Below, in pieces: positions 57,701-64,000 of a stretch of DNA of 64,000 nt. Below the pieces are notes generated by a model. That model worked only from the letters and a program-made list of their open reading frames with translations. It made no database searches and was not told the origin of the DNA. Origin of the DNA: Candidatus Poribacteria bacterium (GTDB taxonomy: Bacteria > Poribacteria > WGA-4E > WGA-3G); contig VXPE01000042.1 of the NCBI GenBank assembly GCA_009839745.1, positions 1 to 64,000 on the forward strand, read 5' to 3'. The first letter of the stretch is position 1. Every line of letters starts with the position of its first letter. Both the position numbers and the translations under genes were made by a program.

Positions 57701-58142
57701 CAAAAATCGGAACTGGAACGAGACGCACGCCGGTGCGTGTCTCAGCAGACGCAGTAGAGACATCGACTGCTTCAATTGTAGCCGTCGCGGGTATACCGAG
57801 CATGAGGCGCGTGACAGGAACTCTGGGGTTTCCCGGTTCGTCGGTGAAGTGACACTCGGCGTAACGCACCTCTTGGTAGCGGACATTATTCCGAGTTACT
57901 TCAGATACAGTCAGCTCCGGCAGGGTGAATTGAAGCGTAATTCCGTCTGTTGATGTCGTTTGGGTAATCTTTGCGAAAGAATCGAGGTGTTTTTGCTGGG
58001 TGTTTTTGCTTGGGTCTTTTCTGCGGATTTCCGCACAAACCTCTCCTACAAAGATGAAAACACAGATGCCCAGTAGAATACCAAACTTGAATAAAGCATA
58101 TACAGGTTTGCGCCCCGTTCCTATCTGTTTTGAGAATAGCAT
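51780..58142 (-). CDS. porU-like: PorU-like C25 (gingipain-type) peptidase with FlgD-like C-terminal domain
   Basis: 2120 residues. A signal peptide (about 15-38) leads to FTLPELTVSEVTRNNVRYQE and a region typical of PorU. The C25 catalytic pair is H near residue 940 (LAQYAGHGGRIVWAHEA) and C near 973 (FMLVLSCYNGYFDKPGEPSM). About 1000 residues of Ig-like and propeller-free beta sequence follow. The end is LSFLNYPNPFPRKTTLTCEL, LMVEWDGRDADGVEVANGVY, KMMKLR. PorU is the sortase of type IX secretion, usually near 1100-1300 residues, so this one is enlarged. Two inserts, RSGEAASSA and RRGEGTSAL, are encoded by palindromes. Confidence 0.86.
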   Translation of the reverse strand: MLFSKQIGTGRKPVYALFKFGILLGICVFIFVGEVCAEIRRKDPSKNTQQKHLDSFAKITQTTSTDGITLQFTLPELTVSEVTRNNVRYQEVRYAECHFTDEPGNPRVPVTRLMLGIPATATIEAVDVSTASAETRTGVRLVPVPIFDIHERNSQHAASQHWSESGSAYRLKENGAFAGNRSYPGHPLARIVREGYIRSQRVIALALYPVQYLPNTRTLRLYSRFTVNIRFSYTEQEGPLTAQGSGSHIFPVQGTIAPESEAFERAFSHQLLNAEQAARFRAPRPLVPAAPTLIPNPGNGTRYKLSVQETGIYAVTAASLQNDWGIDLIGTHPTRLQLTQGNRNIPIYISGAADGSFDPNDAIFFLGHKPKNRYSRWNVYWLTIDNGATPTRLPTRVPQITASPTDQTATQVPTFRSKVDFEEDHLTSNLEFVYTETVSPGDKHGWFDALDFWYWDGIKNGGDAAEMRLQFPLYDVAKSFDPPRISVDLQGGTPVSHEILVAINGVRIDFAKWEQQDTLTIGRTLRTWDTLKDNVKGEQNVLSLARVDSNVDEDTTRYPYHVYLNRFSVEYTRLFRAVADELWFRSPTADATSQERKLPGGRKLQYKIEAFRDPGIHIFETDGTYLTAQMQGVNVEVDVGGVSNRDSYNALFQVPDTRSTQFIAVSNTALRQPDRVEVVVPTDLATAVHGADYLIVTHPNFLSAAQRLAAWRSAPGGGGYRTKVVTTDDIYNTFGDGDVNPKTIKAFLKHAFQSWTPPSLTYVVLFGDGTFDFRGIDTDIYAEPPELTGYIPTHYIRTDSFGRTAADHWYATVSGHDEFTDFYIGRLSVETPNQADAVVDKIIAYEQAPPNGDWRRRIISVADDEVSNSGDFIFKKSLDEIAKDHTRLGYETVEVFLEDVIDQVEAHPADYPGLLPQRVAKDQIIEALGEGAVLAQYAGHGGRIVWAHEAIFDNASVDQVEETDKIPFMLVLSCYNGYFDKPGEPSMAEKLLRKERGGIIGMLSATRLTYGSGNDALNRIIFDMLFKRNIRQLGPLSFDSKVELLMTEGTGQIDIMMEYTLFGDPALQIAIANGEIQPTIETKTVAPGDTLRIAGGHVQTATYDAPSQTKRFVTDTSFNGTLTVKALFPGKTATAQGVAGPVKYYTGDVILTKTANVNRGAYPALTFSVPKNIDSGDAHVEYYAQSNTTVAVGGDGFTVNIPKILDIKPELVDAGKFRISVQVSDEKEELFLVLLEWRNPQSRAWENVRLVPADPPLSEDGWWTVPEPLNAPMDGSSIRYNLQVTDIDNNTVTSNRLQYYPYVYPNLTVVKVDRTDRVGYGYNTKTEQWYLSADVQVEGEGIEIPIEVAFFSGNPDVNDDMLVDNDVNLIGTTRIQPNDWRQRTPLANPGAKKDVYEPDPLNTLPIATATLNLKDALPLGTQDIFVYIDVIETEADQPGNVLENDEEDNIAYRRLFVDINAVGTTSSSQVTSLDRNCVITVPPSGFQEAAVLAVRPLDERKFVETIGAGSLDTTPKASSPRRGEGTSALQGMSKRAPLPGISAYGYEIVVGDRSGEAASSAIDSIKLTSSVAIDLSFDLDALRTQLTRELLGGTESEDTLLEEEPNEFGGTDTLSSDAIRASVEAAVASRARELGVYMFNSTLGNWTRLPSQQLADATGTLQQRIQVTNVSEDNVGESALRDVRVQPEGARTGKYVLFFTGPQTYRLFLAPSTDDIRVFEPLEVIASAEQLANFTTDSPNSRHGFSLNVELDFEKPFVFGDVLTFNITSLVQSVDVEPDFDAPQQEQRWYASGFRDTNRGTGTVSYVELSPDTTMPKDKWIIFFLTDSLFQVEGERTGILRSQTDGNQPLRGTVGEPFHYEPYGLRFQLTQGERSFAPGDRFRFQTRSVGTIRATTDRLGPITLLYTDDTVPPDIQLTIGNQQHFVPGDATDSEPLIGATLTDLSGLDYLTRPLLLEIGDSFGEYEHIKPEAYQVTHHPGSNQLILTYPSPELEPREYEVRLTASDVHGNTDTVNITFRVHDTLQLLSFLNYPNPFPRKTTLTCELTAPADSLVVKIYTLSGRLIRELAMPPTPGFLMVEWDGRDADGVEVANGVYYAKLRIQRDGEKDITEILKMMKLR
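53462..53482 (-). repeat. In-frame palindrome in the PorU-like gene (GDRSGEAASSA)
   Basis: On the coding strand GGCGAGG-CA-GCCTCGTCC. It is read as S-G-E-A-A-S, in the same frame as the other two GGCGAGG palindromes found in coding sequence. Confidence 0.6.
53558..53590 (-). repeat. In-frame palindrome in the PorU-like gene (SPRRGEGTSAL)
   Basis: On the coding strand CGTAGGGGCGAGGGCACCTC followed by GGCC, nearly the same DNA as in the VWA gene (CGTAGGGGCGAGGTGACCTC). Both are read as R-R-G-E-x-T-S. Confidence 0.75.
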
Positions 58143-58145
58143 TCA

Positions 58146-58312
58146 GTTTTAGAGTCGTCGGTTGTCAGTTGTCAGCGAATCAGAAAGTTTGCAAGTGTGC
58201 TAAAGTTTGCAAGTCGGTAAAGTTAGGGAAAACCCTCTTCTGACTTCTCAACTTTCCAACTTTAGAACATTTTACAGATTTATTGAAGACTGATAACTGA
58301 AGACTGATAACT
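58146..58312. repeat. Inverted TCAGTTG arrays around AAAGTTTGCAAG repeats
   Basis: GGTTGTCAGTTGTCAGCG at 58153 and GACTGATAACTGAAGACTGA at 58285 face each other. Between them are GAAAGTTTGCAAGTGTGC and TAAAGTTTGCAAGTCGG. The 58143-58383 gap has no gene. Confidence 0.55.
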
Positions 58313-58383
58313 TTTCCCCCGATATTTTGAATACAAAACTTTGTGTTATAAGTGTTTGGTATAGCACAGATTCTTCACTTTTT

Positions 58384-59364
58384 CTATCTCACCTTTAAAA
58401 TAATTTTCCCGAAGTTGCGATTCGCTTCCATGTATTCGTGGGCATCTGATGCCGCTGCTAATGGAAAAACGGTGTCAATAATGGGGCTGATTTTGCCGCT
58501 CCTCAATTCGGGCAACCAACGATCCATAAAGCGTTGCGTGACACCGATTTTTTCGTCAATGGATCGAGTCCGCAGGACAGAACCTATCAGTTGGAGCCTA
58601 TTGCGCATCACTGTGTTGAGGTTAATTTCTGTGACTGAACCGCTGATTAATCCGAGTTGTAAAAGCCGACCTTTTGTTTTCAGCACAGAAAGGTTCCGTT
58701 CAAGATAAGCTGCTCCGATAAAGTCCACAACAACATCTACACCTTGACCTTCTGTCAAACGTAGAATCTCAGCAACGAAGTTGCTTTCTTTGTAGTTGAT
58801 GCCCTCTTCCGCACCGAGTGCCTTGCAATTTTCAATTTTCTCCGGGGTCCCTGCGGTGATAAAAACCTTAGCACCAGCGTGATGCGAGATTTGGACACCA
58901 GCGGTGCCAACACCGCTTCCTCCTGCATGAATCAGGATTGTCTCACCGGCTGATAATCCGCCCTGTGTGAAAATATTGTCACTTGCTGTAAAAAATACTT
59001 CCGGTACCGCGGCGGCTTGTTCGAAAGTCCATTCGTCAGGCATCGGCATTGCCATCCGGTAATCAATGACGGCTTGTTCTGCATAACCGCCACCCCCAAC
59101 GAGTCCAAAAACGCGATCCCCTTTCGACACTTCTTTTACAGCGCGACCCACCGCTGCAACAGTGCCAGCGATTTCTAAACCGAGGACCTCGGAATCCCCC
59201 GGCGGCGGGGGATATCCCCCGCGGCGTTGAATCATATCGGCTCGATTTAAGGCAGTCGCATGGACATCTACCAAGACTTGTGTTTCTGTTGGATTCGGCG
59301 ATGGAATTTCGCCTAATTGCAGGACTTCCGGTCCGCCATCACCCGTTCTAATAATCGCTTTCAC
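58384..59364 (-). CDS. NAD(P)H quinone oxidoreductase (PIG3-type, MDR superfamily)
   Basis: 326 residues. MKAIIRTGDGGPEVLQLGEI and ALNRADMIQRRGGYPPPPGD are the distinctive start of the PIG3/zeta-crystallin-like group, which lacks zinc. LIHAGGSGVGTAGVQISHHA is the cofactor Rossmann loop (A-x-x-G-V-G), and VVDFIGAAYLERNLSVL and GKIILKVR-type end (FGKIILKVR) complete it. Reduces quinones with NADPH in the cytoplasm. Confidence 0.93.
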   Translation of the reverse strand: MKAIIRTGDGGPEVLQLGEIPSPNPTETQVLVDVHATALNRADMIQRRGGYPPPPGDSEVLGLEIAGTVAAVGRAVKEVSKGDRVFGLVGGGGYAEQAVIDYRMAMPMPDEWTFEQAAAVPEVFFTASDNIFTQGGLSAGETILIHAGGSGVGTAGVQISHHAGAKVFITAGTPEKIENCKALGAEEGINYKESNFVAEILRLTEGQGVDVVVDFIGAAYLERNLSVLKTKGRLLQLGLISGSVTEINLNTVMRNRLQLIGSVLRTRSIDEKIGVTQRFMDRWLPELRSGKISPIIDTVFPLAAASDAHEYMEANRNFGKIILKVR

Positions 59365-59599
59365 TGTTTGTACCCCGTTTTCTCTTTTAATATTTCATCT
59401 AATTTTAGCATATTTACGAAGGTGATACCACGTTTAAAGGCAGGTTTCAGATCTCCAATTAGTCAGAGCCTGAAGAGAAGAAGAGCAACATAAGGCATAT
59501 AATAGAAAAGTAAGAGGGTTACAACTTTTTAGGTTTCTTAGCGTCTAACAGAATTGAACCCTAACAGGACGAAAAACTATATAAGGAAAGGAACAGGAA

Positions 59600-60070
59600 A
59601 TGGGAAAAAGGAAGGTTAGAAACGCAAAGAAAACTGAGAATCGCCGCTTCAACCCAGTAAAAGCGAAGTTGGAATCTATAAATGAATGTTTTGACCAATT
59701 ACGGTATGGGTTGCCGGCAAATCAAGAAGAATATATTGAAGCGGATAGGATTACACATTCTTATGTTAAAAGCTGCTTCCTTATGATTATTCAGCGTGCT
59801 GTGGACATCAACAACGTTATTATCGAATTTAGCGGACAGCCACCGCCACAGCAGAAGTATCAAAGCTTCCGTGCCTTGTATCAAAACGGTGCGATCAATC
59901 AGGAAACCTTGGATTTCTTCATCAAGGCTTTAGATTTCTATGAAAAGATCGCGAATCCCTACCAAGAACTCGCTCTTTCCGAACTGTATGATGCGGCTCT
60001 CCAACTTTTGAAATACGGTGAAGCCTACACCCACCAACTCGAAAATTTCTTTGTGAACCATTCACCTTAA
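59600..60070 (+). CDS. HepT-like (DUF86-type) helical protein lacking the R-N-x-x-x-H motif
   Basis: 156 residues, all helical. LESINECFDQLRYGLPANQE, RITHSYVKSCFLMIIQRAVD, FRALYQNGAINQETLDFFIK and FYEKIANPYQELALSELYDA follow the HepT/DUF86 pattern. In HepT toxins the third part reads F-R-N-x-x-V-H-x-Y; here it is F-Y-E-K-I-A-N-P-Y, so the catalytic arginine and histidine are gone. No MntA nucleotidyltransferase is adjacent. It may be a non-toxic relative. AAAGGAACAGGAAATG supplies the start. Confidence 0.6.
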   Translation: MGKRKVRNAKKTENRRFNPVKAKLESINECFDQLRYGLPANQEEYIEADRITHSYVKSCFLMIIQRAVDINNVIIEFSGQPPPQQKYQSFRALYQNGAINQETLDFFIKALDFYEKIANPYQELALSELYDAALQLLKYGEAYTHQLENFFVNHSP

Positions 60071-60077
60071 CGAGAAA

Positions 60078-60099
60078 AGGCACGGCATAAACCGTGCCT
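60078..60099. terminator. Bidirectional hairpin between convergent genes
   Basis: AGGCACGG-CATAAA-CCGTGCCT is a perfect 8-bp stem between the HepT-like gene and the CsgG-like gene. A-rich sequence precedes and CTAAA follows; the T tract is short on both strands. Confidence 0.65.
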
Positions 60100-60108
60100 C
60101 TAAACGCT

Positions 60109-60939
60109 TTAATTAAACTCAACAATACCGCCTGTCCCTTTGAGCACCATGTCCGGTTTAAGCAGAATCTTCTCTTCGGGTTCTAACTTTAACCCAGTTG
60201 GATAGAGAACATAAGCGATTCTGAGCGGGAGATATTGACCTAAATCGGCAAGCCTATCCATCCGGTTCTTAAATATTTGCTGTTCGCTCTGCTGGGTCTG
60301 ATAGGCGTACCAATACTTGAGATACGATCCGACACGGTTGTTGAAAATAATCTTATTCGAGTTTGCATCAATGACTCTGACGCGAGTCAGTCCCCTGGCA
60401 GTAAGGCGGGTGCGAATATAGGTGGATGTACCGGAAATCCCCCCTTGTCTACCCTGTTTCATAAGAAGTTGGTTGTAGTCCTGATCGGTCATCTTCGGTT
60501 CTTCCACGCTTCCGATGATAACCATATCAGAGCCGAGTTCCTGTCCGAGTTTCGCTGCCAAAGCAGGATCTCCATAGACTTGCTCCGGCGTTAAACCTAA
60601 TTCCGTGAGTTTATCTGCAACCGGTTGAACCTTGTTTGAGATGTCATAAACCCATTCTGCCTCTTTGAAGATCAGTTCCAGACGGGTTGCGAGGTTCACG
60701 CCGATGCGTCCAGCTAACTTTTCAACGTCTTCCGATGCTCCGGTTTTGGCAAAGAATGGGACAATTGCAATGCGCTTTGCCTCACTGATCGGGGGTGGTA
60801 TATCAATGTTATCATAACCATCACCACCATCACCACTACACCCTATCATTGTGATGCAGAGAAGCGATGTAAATAAAAGTGTAAAGAAACGTGCCACTGA
60901 AGTATGCCTCCTATATTTTGGGCGTAACTTGAAAGCCAA
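60109..60939 (-). CDS. CsgG-like lipoprotein
   Basis: 276 residues with signal peptide and lipobox (SLLCITMIG-C34). AKRIAIVPFFAKTGASEDVE and GVNLATRLELIFKEAEWVYD, then LAAKLGQELGSDMVIIGSVE, resemble the CsgG/TolB-N-like fold of curli-assembly lipoproteins. TRLTARGLTRVRVIDANSNK is the conserved strand before the C-terminal region. No curli subunits are nearby. Start could be at 60939 or slightly downstream; the signal peptide is kept in either case. Confidence 0.7.
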   Translation of the reverse strand: MAFKLRPKYRRHTSVARFFTLLFTSLLCITMIGCSGDGGDGYDNIDIPPPISEAKRIAIVPFFAKTGASEDVEKLAGRIGVNLATRLELIFKEAEWVYDISNKVQPVADKLTELGLTPEQVYGDPALAAKLGQELGSDMVIIGSVEEPKMTDQDYNQLLMKQGRQGGISGTSTYIRTRLTARGLTRVRVIDANSNKIIFNNRVGSYLKYWYAYQTQQSEQQIFKNRMDRLADLGQYLPLRIAYVLYPTGLKLEPEEKILLKPDMVLKGTGGIVEFN

Positions 60940-61226
60940 ATTTTTGTAGACTGGGTCAGAAATTCTGTCTCCCCTCCCAATCTATAACTCGCGAGATTTC
61001 TGATGCGCTTGCGTCCACTTAAAAATCTCGTCGGCATGTTCGATGTCTTGGGCACGCGGGGGTTTCGGTTTCCCGACGATCAGATGGGTAAACCTGTTTC
61101 ATTATGGACGCGATGGCTTAATCACGCCCATATATTGGAAACCGAACTGTGCCATCAAAGCACAATTCGCTTGTGCCCTACATTTTACCAACAGCATACC
61201 ATAAATTACAGAAATAAGTCAAGCCT

Positions 61227-62189
61227 TTAACCGATAGCCAATGCTCGAACTTCGCCAAATTCGTGATCAAGTTTGGTCCACGCATTGCCTGAATCTGTAC
61301 TACGGTAGAGTTGCCCACTCACGCTGCAAGCGATAAGAAGGTTATCAAACTGCGGATTATGAGCAAAACACCAGATTGTGCTATTTGCTGTTCTACCGAT
61401 GTCCGCTCGGTTCCACGTCTTTCCAGCATCACGCGTCGAGAAGATCCCGCCTTGATCACCGGGAGGACCGTTCCCAGCACCGATGAAGACTTGACCGACA
61501 TCGCCGTTAAGGAAAAATGCTGCACGACAGTAGGGCCATGGATAGTGTGCCTTGACGTTTAGTGGTGTCCACTGTTGCCCCATGTCCGTCGTTACACAAA
61601 CATCATTGTTTGTCGCAGCGATAATCGTTTTGGGTGAACCTGGAACCACGCAGAGTCCGTGGATATCAAGGCTACTGAGTCCCTCACTACGCTCAACCCA
61701 TGTGTCGCCCCCGTCTGTACTAAGGCGCATGCCATCAATCTCAATTCCAGCATAGAGCGTTTGCGAATCTTCGGGATCAATCACAAATGTCGTGACGCGC
61801 GGAATAATCGGAACCCCTTCGCATTCTTGTGCGAGATCAGCGTTGAGTTGTTTCCAGTTATCACCACCGTCAGTGGATTTGAAAAGCGCGGAAGGACACG
61901 TCCCCGCGTAGAGTGTGTCCGGCGTTCCTCGATCAATAGCGATTGCCCAAACTTCCAATTCATCCATAGGACTTGAGAGACGCTGCCATGATTCGGCGGC
62001 ATCGTTTGATCGGAAGATACCTTTTTCGGTCCCGGCATAGAGAACGTCTGAGTTGCTTGGATTAACTGCTATGGCGCGAACGTCGGCTTCTGGAAAAAGC
62101 TCATTACTCGCCCTGCGCCATGTGTCTCCGTTGTCAGTACTGCGCCAGACACTTTGTCCAATGGTTCCGGCATAGAGTGTAGGTTGCAT
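61227..62189 (-). CDS. YCF48/BNR-repeat beta-propeller protein
   Basis: 320 residues. Repeats of the form D-x-G-x-T-W occur throughout: VWRSTDNGDTWRRASNELFP, IFRSNDAAESWQRLSSPMDE, LFKSTDGGDNWKQLNADLAQ, RLSTDGGDTWVERSEGLSSL, IFSTRDAGKTWNRADIG, LYRSTDSGNAWTKLDHEFGE. These make a six- or seven-bladed propeller of the sortilin/YCF48 type. There is no signal peptide (MQPTLYAGTIGQSVWRSTDN). The upstream leader repeats the CCAGGAGGCCAT sequence found before the oxygenase at 4626. Confidence 0.87.
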   Translation of the reverse strand: MQPTLYAGTIGQSVWRSTDNGDTWRRASNELFPEADVRAIAVNPSNSDVLYAGTEKGIFRSNDAAESWQRLSSPMDELEVWAIAIDRGTPDTLYAGTCPSALFKSTDGGDNWKQLNADLAQECEGVPIIPRVTTFVIDPEDSQTLYAGIEIDGMRLSTDGGDTWVERSEGLSSLDIHGLCVVPGSPKTIIAATNNDVCVTTDMGQQWTPLNVKAHYPWPYCRAAFFLNGDVGQVFIGAGNGPPGDQGGIFSTRDAGKTWNRADIGRTANSTIWCFAHNPQFDNLLIACSVSGQLYRSTDSGNAWTKLDHEFGEVRALAIG

Positions 62190-62217
62190 TTTTTAACTAT
62201 GGCCTCCTGGGCTGCCC
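62190..62217 (-). repeat. Leader repeat with AGGAGG, copy 2
   Basis: On the minus strand GGGCAGCCCAGGAGGCCATA, then GTTAAAAA and the ATG at 62189. Nearly the same as 4627-4653 before an unrelated gene. Confidence 0.6.
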
Positions 62218-62283
62218 TCTAAATGTAAAGCAAAGACAAATTATGCCATTTAAGGCATAATTTCATTTCGGGCAGGTTCGTAG

Positions 62284-62306
62284 GGGTTGGGTAACCCAAC
62301 CCTTAC
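62284..62306. repeat. Hairpin GGGTTGGGT/ACCCAACCC with CTTACAG tail
   Basis: GGGTTGGGTAACCCAACCC is a perfect palindrome followed by TTACAGTG. It belongs to the intergenic hairpin class. Confidence 0.55.
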
Positions 62307-62347
62307 AGTGTGTGACTGAGTTATACATCTGTACATCAAAAACGGTA

Positions 62348-62391
62348 GCCTGCAACAATACGCAGAAATACCCTATCAAAAACACGCAGGC
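62348..62391. repeat. GCCTGC...GCAGGC element without the inserted palindrome
   Basis: GCCTGCAACAATACGCAGAA, ATACCCTATCAAAAACACGC and AGGC. The ends match the element at 17823-17908, but CTATCA stands where that one carries the palindrome and its flank. Confidence 0.7.
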
Positions 62392-62442
62392 GAATTTAAG
62401 GAATACACGTAAAGGTCCTAACACACTTTCTCCGCAAGGTAA

Positions 62443-64000
62443 TCAAAAGTCGGTTAAGGTTCCTTTACTAACGGGTCTTGAATCAAGCGAAACTTGATAT
62501 ATCACAGACTTCGGTTCTATTTCTGGTTCAAGAAGGAACGAGAATCGATACAAGCGGTTATCCCGCAGATCCTGTGTTACGAGATACATCGCTTGCGCTT
62601 CCCGATATGGTCGTTCAGTCTTACTGTCAGAGAGCATTAGCGTTACAGTGGGTGTCAATCCGACGAGGGACTCCGTAGATTCAGCGATGATGTCCCAGTA
62701 ACGCGGATGCACCGGGTTAGGAAGAGCAGCAGTAGTAAAGGTAATATGTGCGCCGCGAGTTGCACTATATTGATATGTCAAACTTTGCCCATGGAGGTTG
62801 ATCGCTTCCATTTGTAAACTGGGAACAAGAATGACCTCTGTGGCGGTATTCGATAACACAAGGGAACCAGTATTACCGGCTGACAATTTTATTTCGTTGA
62901 TATCGATGGCACCCGTGTTATGAAATTCAATGGCATGAACAGCATTACTCGCTGGGGAACTGCTTGAGAATCCGAGTGTCAACCCTCCGGCATTTCTAAA
63001 GCCGATATATTCTGCTGAGAAGTTGCTCAACTGCCCCTGCTGCGTGCCGCTTGGATAGGAGTCATACCAACGGCGAGGCGTGAGAGAAAGTTCAATAGCA
63101 CGATACTCAGATAAATAGTTAGTCAATTTCCATTCGATGAAAATGTCAGGAATTGCTTTGATGATACCTCGAGATGCAAGGGCATCTGAGATACCGGTGA
63201 GCGATGTGCCGCGATTTTGGACAATTTCAATGAGTGTTCCTATACCTCCGTATTGCTCATGAAGATAGAGCATCCATAAGAAAGCTGCACCGTAGTGTGG
63301 AAGCGAGTTTGCGTTTCCCTTGGGCCACGTCACAAGTGAGATAGATGGCATTTTTTCAAATGCTGCTACATGTTCCTGCACAGAATAACCGCAGAGAAAT
63401 GAGGCATACACCGCACATCCTTCATCTACCCAAGTGACTTCTCTGGCATCATGACGCCAATTGAGAAGATGTTGAAATTCATGTGCAATAACATTGTGTG
63501 CTCTTTCGCTGTTCGGATTCAGAGGTTGCGTATCAATGTATAGTATCTCTGCTTCGTTACTACGAATTGGGAACCCGCGAAATCCAGGGTTTCGAAGTAA
63601 ACCCCGTTGCTGGTCGGCAGGATTGAAAAAGCCCGCTGTGTAACGGTTCGCGCCGTGTGCGTCCTGAATATTAAGCAGAAGTAAAATAATCCTGCCATTT
63701 CCATCAATATCAGGTGGGGCTCCGAAGAACTTCGTCAACGTCGGATAAATACCTTGCTGTGGATTCGCGGGTGTGGCGGTATCAAAAGCTCGGATTATTG
63801 CCTGAACGGTTCTGGCGGTAACCCGTGTGTTCCATTCAGCTTCCTCAACAAAAACATAGCAGAAACTACCTACACCCCGGAGAACGGCGGAGACGGTGTA
63901 CTGTTGCATACTTCTAAAATCAGGGGCGAAGAAGGTGCGTTCTGTGCCAATTGGCAACGCAGGAGCAACAGGCAACGCAGGAGCAGCCCGGTTTCCGAGC
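62443..64000 (-). CDS. Secreted M30-like zinc metalloprotease (N-terminus outside window)
   Basis: The frame stays open to the right edge, so the N-terminus is missing; upstream residues LGNRAAPALPVAPALPIG are a proline/alanine-rich linker repeat. The zinc motif H-E-F-Q-H is in VIAHEFQHLLNWRHD, with the third ligand likely in TWVDEGCAVYA, a gluzincin pattern as in hyicolysin (M30). DIDGNGRIILLLLNIQDAHG and YLHEQYGGIGTLIEIVQNRG fit the family. The C-terminal ~170 residues are beta-rich. A reverse CCGCAAGG element follows the TGA stop directly. Confidence 0.82.
   Translation of the reverse strand, partial: LGNRAAPALPVAPALPIGTERTFFAPDFRSMQQYTVSAVLRGVGSFCYVFVEEAEWNTRVTARTVQAIIRAFDTATPANPQQGIYPTLTKFFGAPPDIDGNGRIILLLLNIQDAHGANRYTAGFFNPADQQRGLLRNPGFRGFPIRSNEAEILYIDTQPLNPNSERAHNVIAHEFQHLLNWRHDAREVTWVDEGCAVYASFLCGYSVQEHVAAFEKMPSISLVTWPKGNANSLPHYGAAFLWMLYLHEQYGGIGTLIEIVQNRGTSLTGISDALASRGIIKAIPDIFIEWKLTNYLSEYRAIELSLTPRRWYDSYPSGTQQGQLSNFSAEYIGFRNAGGLTLGFSSSSPASNAVHAIEFHNTGAIDINEIKLSAGNTGSLVLSNTATEVILVPSLQMEAINLHGQSLTYQYSATRGAHITFTTAALPNPVHPRYWDIIAESTESLVGLTPTVTLMLSDSKTERPYREAQAMYLVTQDLRDNRLYRFSFLLEPEIEPKSVIYQVSLDSRPVSKGTLTDF

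Noticed and set aside
59600-60070. HepT/MntA toxin-antitoxin module
   Set aside because: No MntA-type gene beside it and the toxin motif is missing.
61003-61230. 75-residue frame in the 60940-61226 gap
   Set aside because: No ribosome-binding site and no domain. I see no gene in this gap, only a short hairpin-free A/T-rich stretch before the propeller gene stop.
1-64000. tRNA, rRNA and riboswitch genes
   Set aside because: I looked for T-loop (GGTTCRA) signatures, rRNA-like blocks and common riboswitch cores and recognised none; a covariance search could still find some.

Overview
The window looks like a chromosomal piece of an uncultured Gram-negative bacterium, most likely Candidatus Poribacteria or a near relative. 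This is inferred from content: a sulfatase, two phytanoyl-CoA dioxygenase-like oxygenases, mandelate-racemase and Gfo/Idh/MocA sugar enzymes, LamG-like secreted proteins, a PorU/PorV-type secretion pair with FlgD-like C-terminal domains, and very many short palindromic repeats. No marker gene is present to prove it. No rRNA, tRNA or CRISPR array was recognised.

Layout. 1-5.7 kb: tail of a secreted protein, a 35-bp tandem hairpin array, sulfatase, two PhyH-type oxygenases, a LamG-like protein, polyphosphate kinase 2. 5.8-13.3 kb: a giant DUF4175-like coiled-coil membrane protein, Yip1-like protein, small cytochrome c, an aspartic protease with its small partner, transketolase. 13.4-17.6 kb: acidic TPR-like protein, LamG protein, bactofilin-like membrane protein, VWA (BatA-like) protein. 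17.6-20.2 kb: two dispersed repeats, then a sugar isomerase, cupin and aldo/keto reductase operon. 20.2-26 kb: an accessory stretch with gene debris, small membrane proteins, a decayed IS982 element and an ECF sigma factor whose leader is repeated at a second gene. 26-33.6 kb: SDR, deacetylase-like protein, TolB-like propeller, a cysteine-rich secreted peptide beside a peptide-recognition/glycosyltransferase hybrid, then an enolase-superfamily dehydratase and a Gfo/Idh dehydrogenase. 33.6-41 kb: Rieske and cytochrome b, a DNA methyltransferase, TPR lipoprotein, amidohydrolase, nitroreductase, prepilin peptidase and pseudopilin. 41-46.6 kb: NtrX/NtrY-like two-component pair, phosphoglucose isomerase, mannose-6-phosphate isomerase-like cupin. 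46.7-50.5 kb: a peptidoglycan-salvage set (AmiE-like hydrolase, NamZ, AnmK). 50.5-58.1 kb: PorV/PorQ-like and PorU-like proteins. 58.4-64 kb: quinone reductase, HepT-like protein, CsgG-like lipoprotein, YCF48-like propeller, M30-like metalloprotease running off the end.

Two things stand out. First, short palindromic repeats sit between genes and also inside reading frames without breaking them. A 28-nt palindrome in an intergenic element recurs inside namZ with a compensatory stem change, and a GGCGAGG palindrome is read in the same frame in a VWA protein and twice in PorU. This resembles Rickettsia palindromic elements. A separate ~20-bp element (CCGCAAGGTAAAATTAAAAA) sits directly before many start codons, where it supplies the ribosome-binding site. 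Second, a 69-aa precursor ending in a four-cysteine secreted core lies just downstream of a protein that fuses a maturase-like peptide-recognition domain to half of a GT-B glycosyltransferase; this is a candidate undescribed modified-peptide system.
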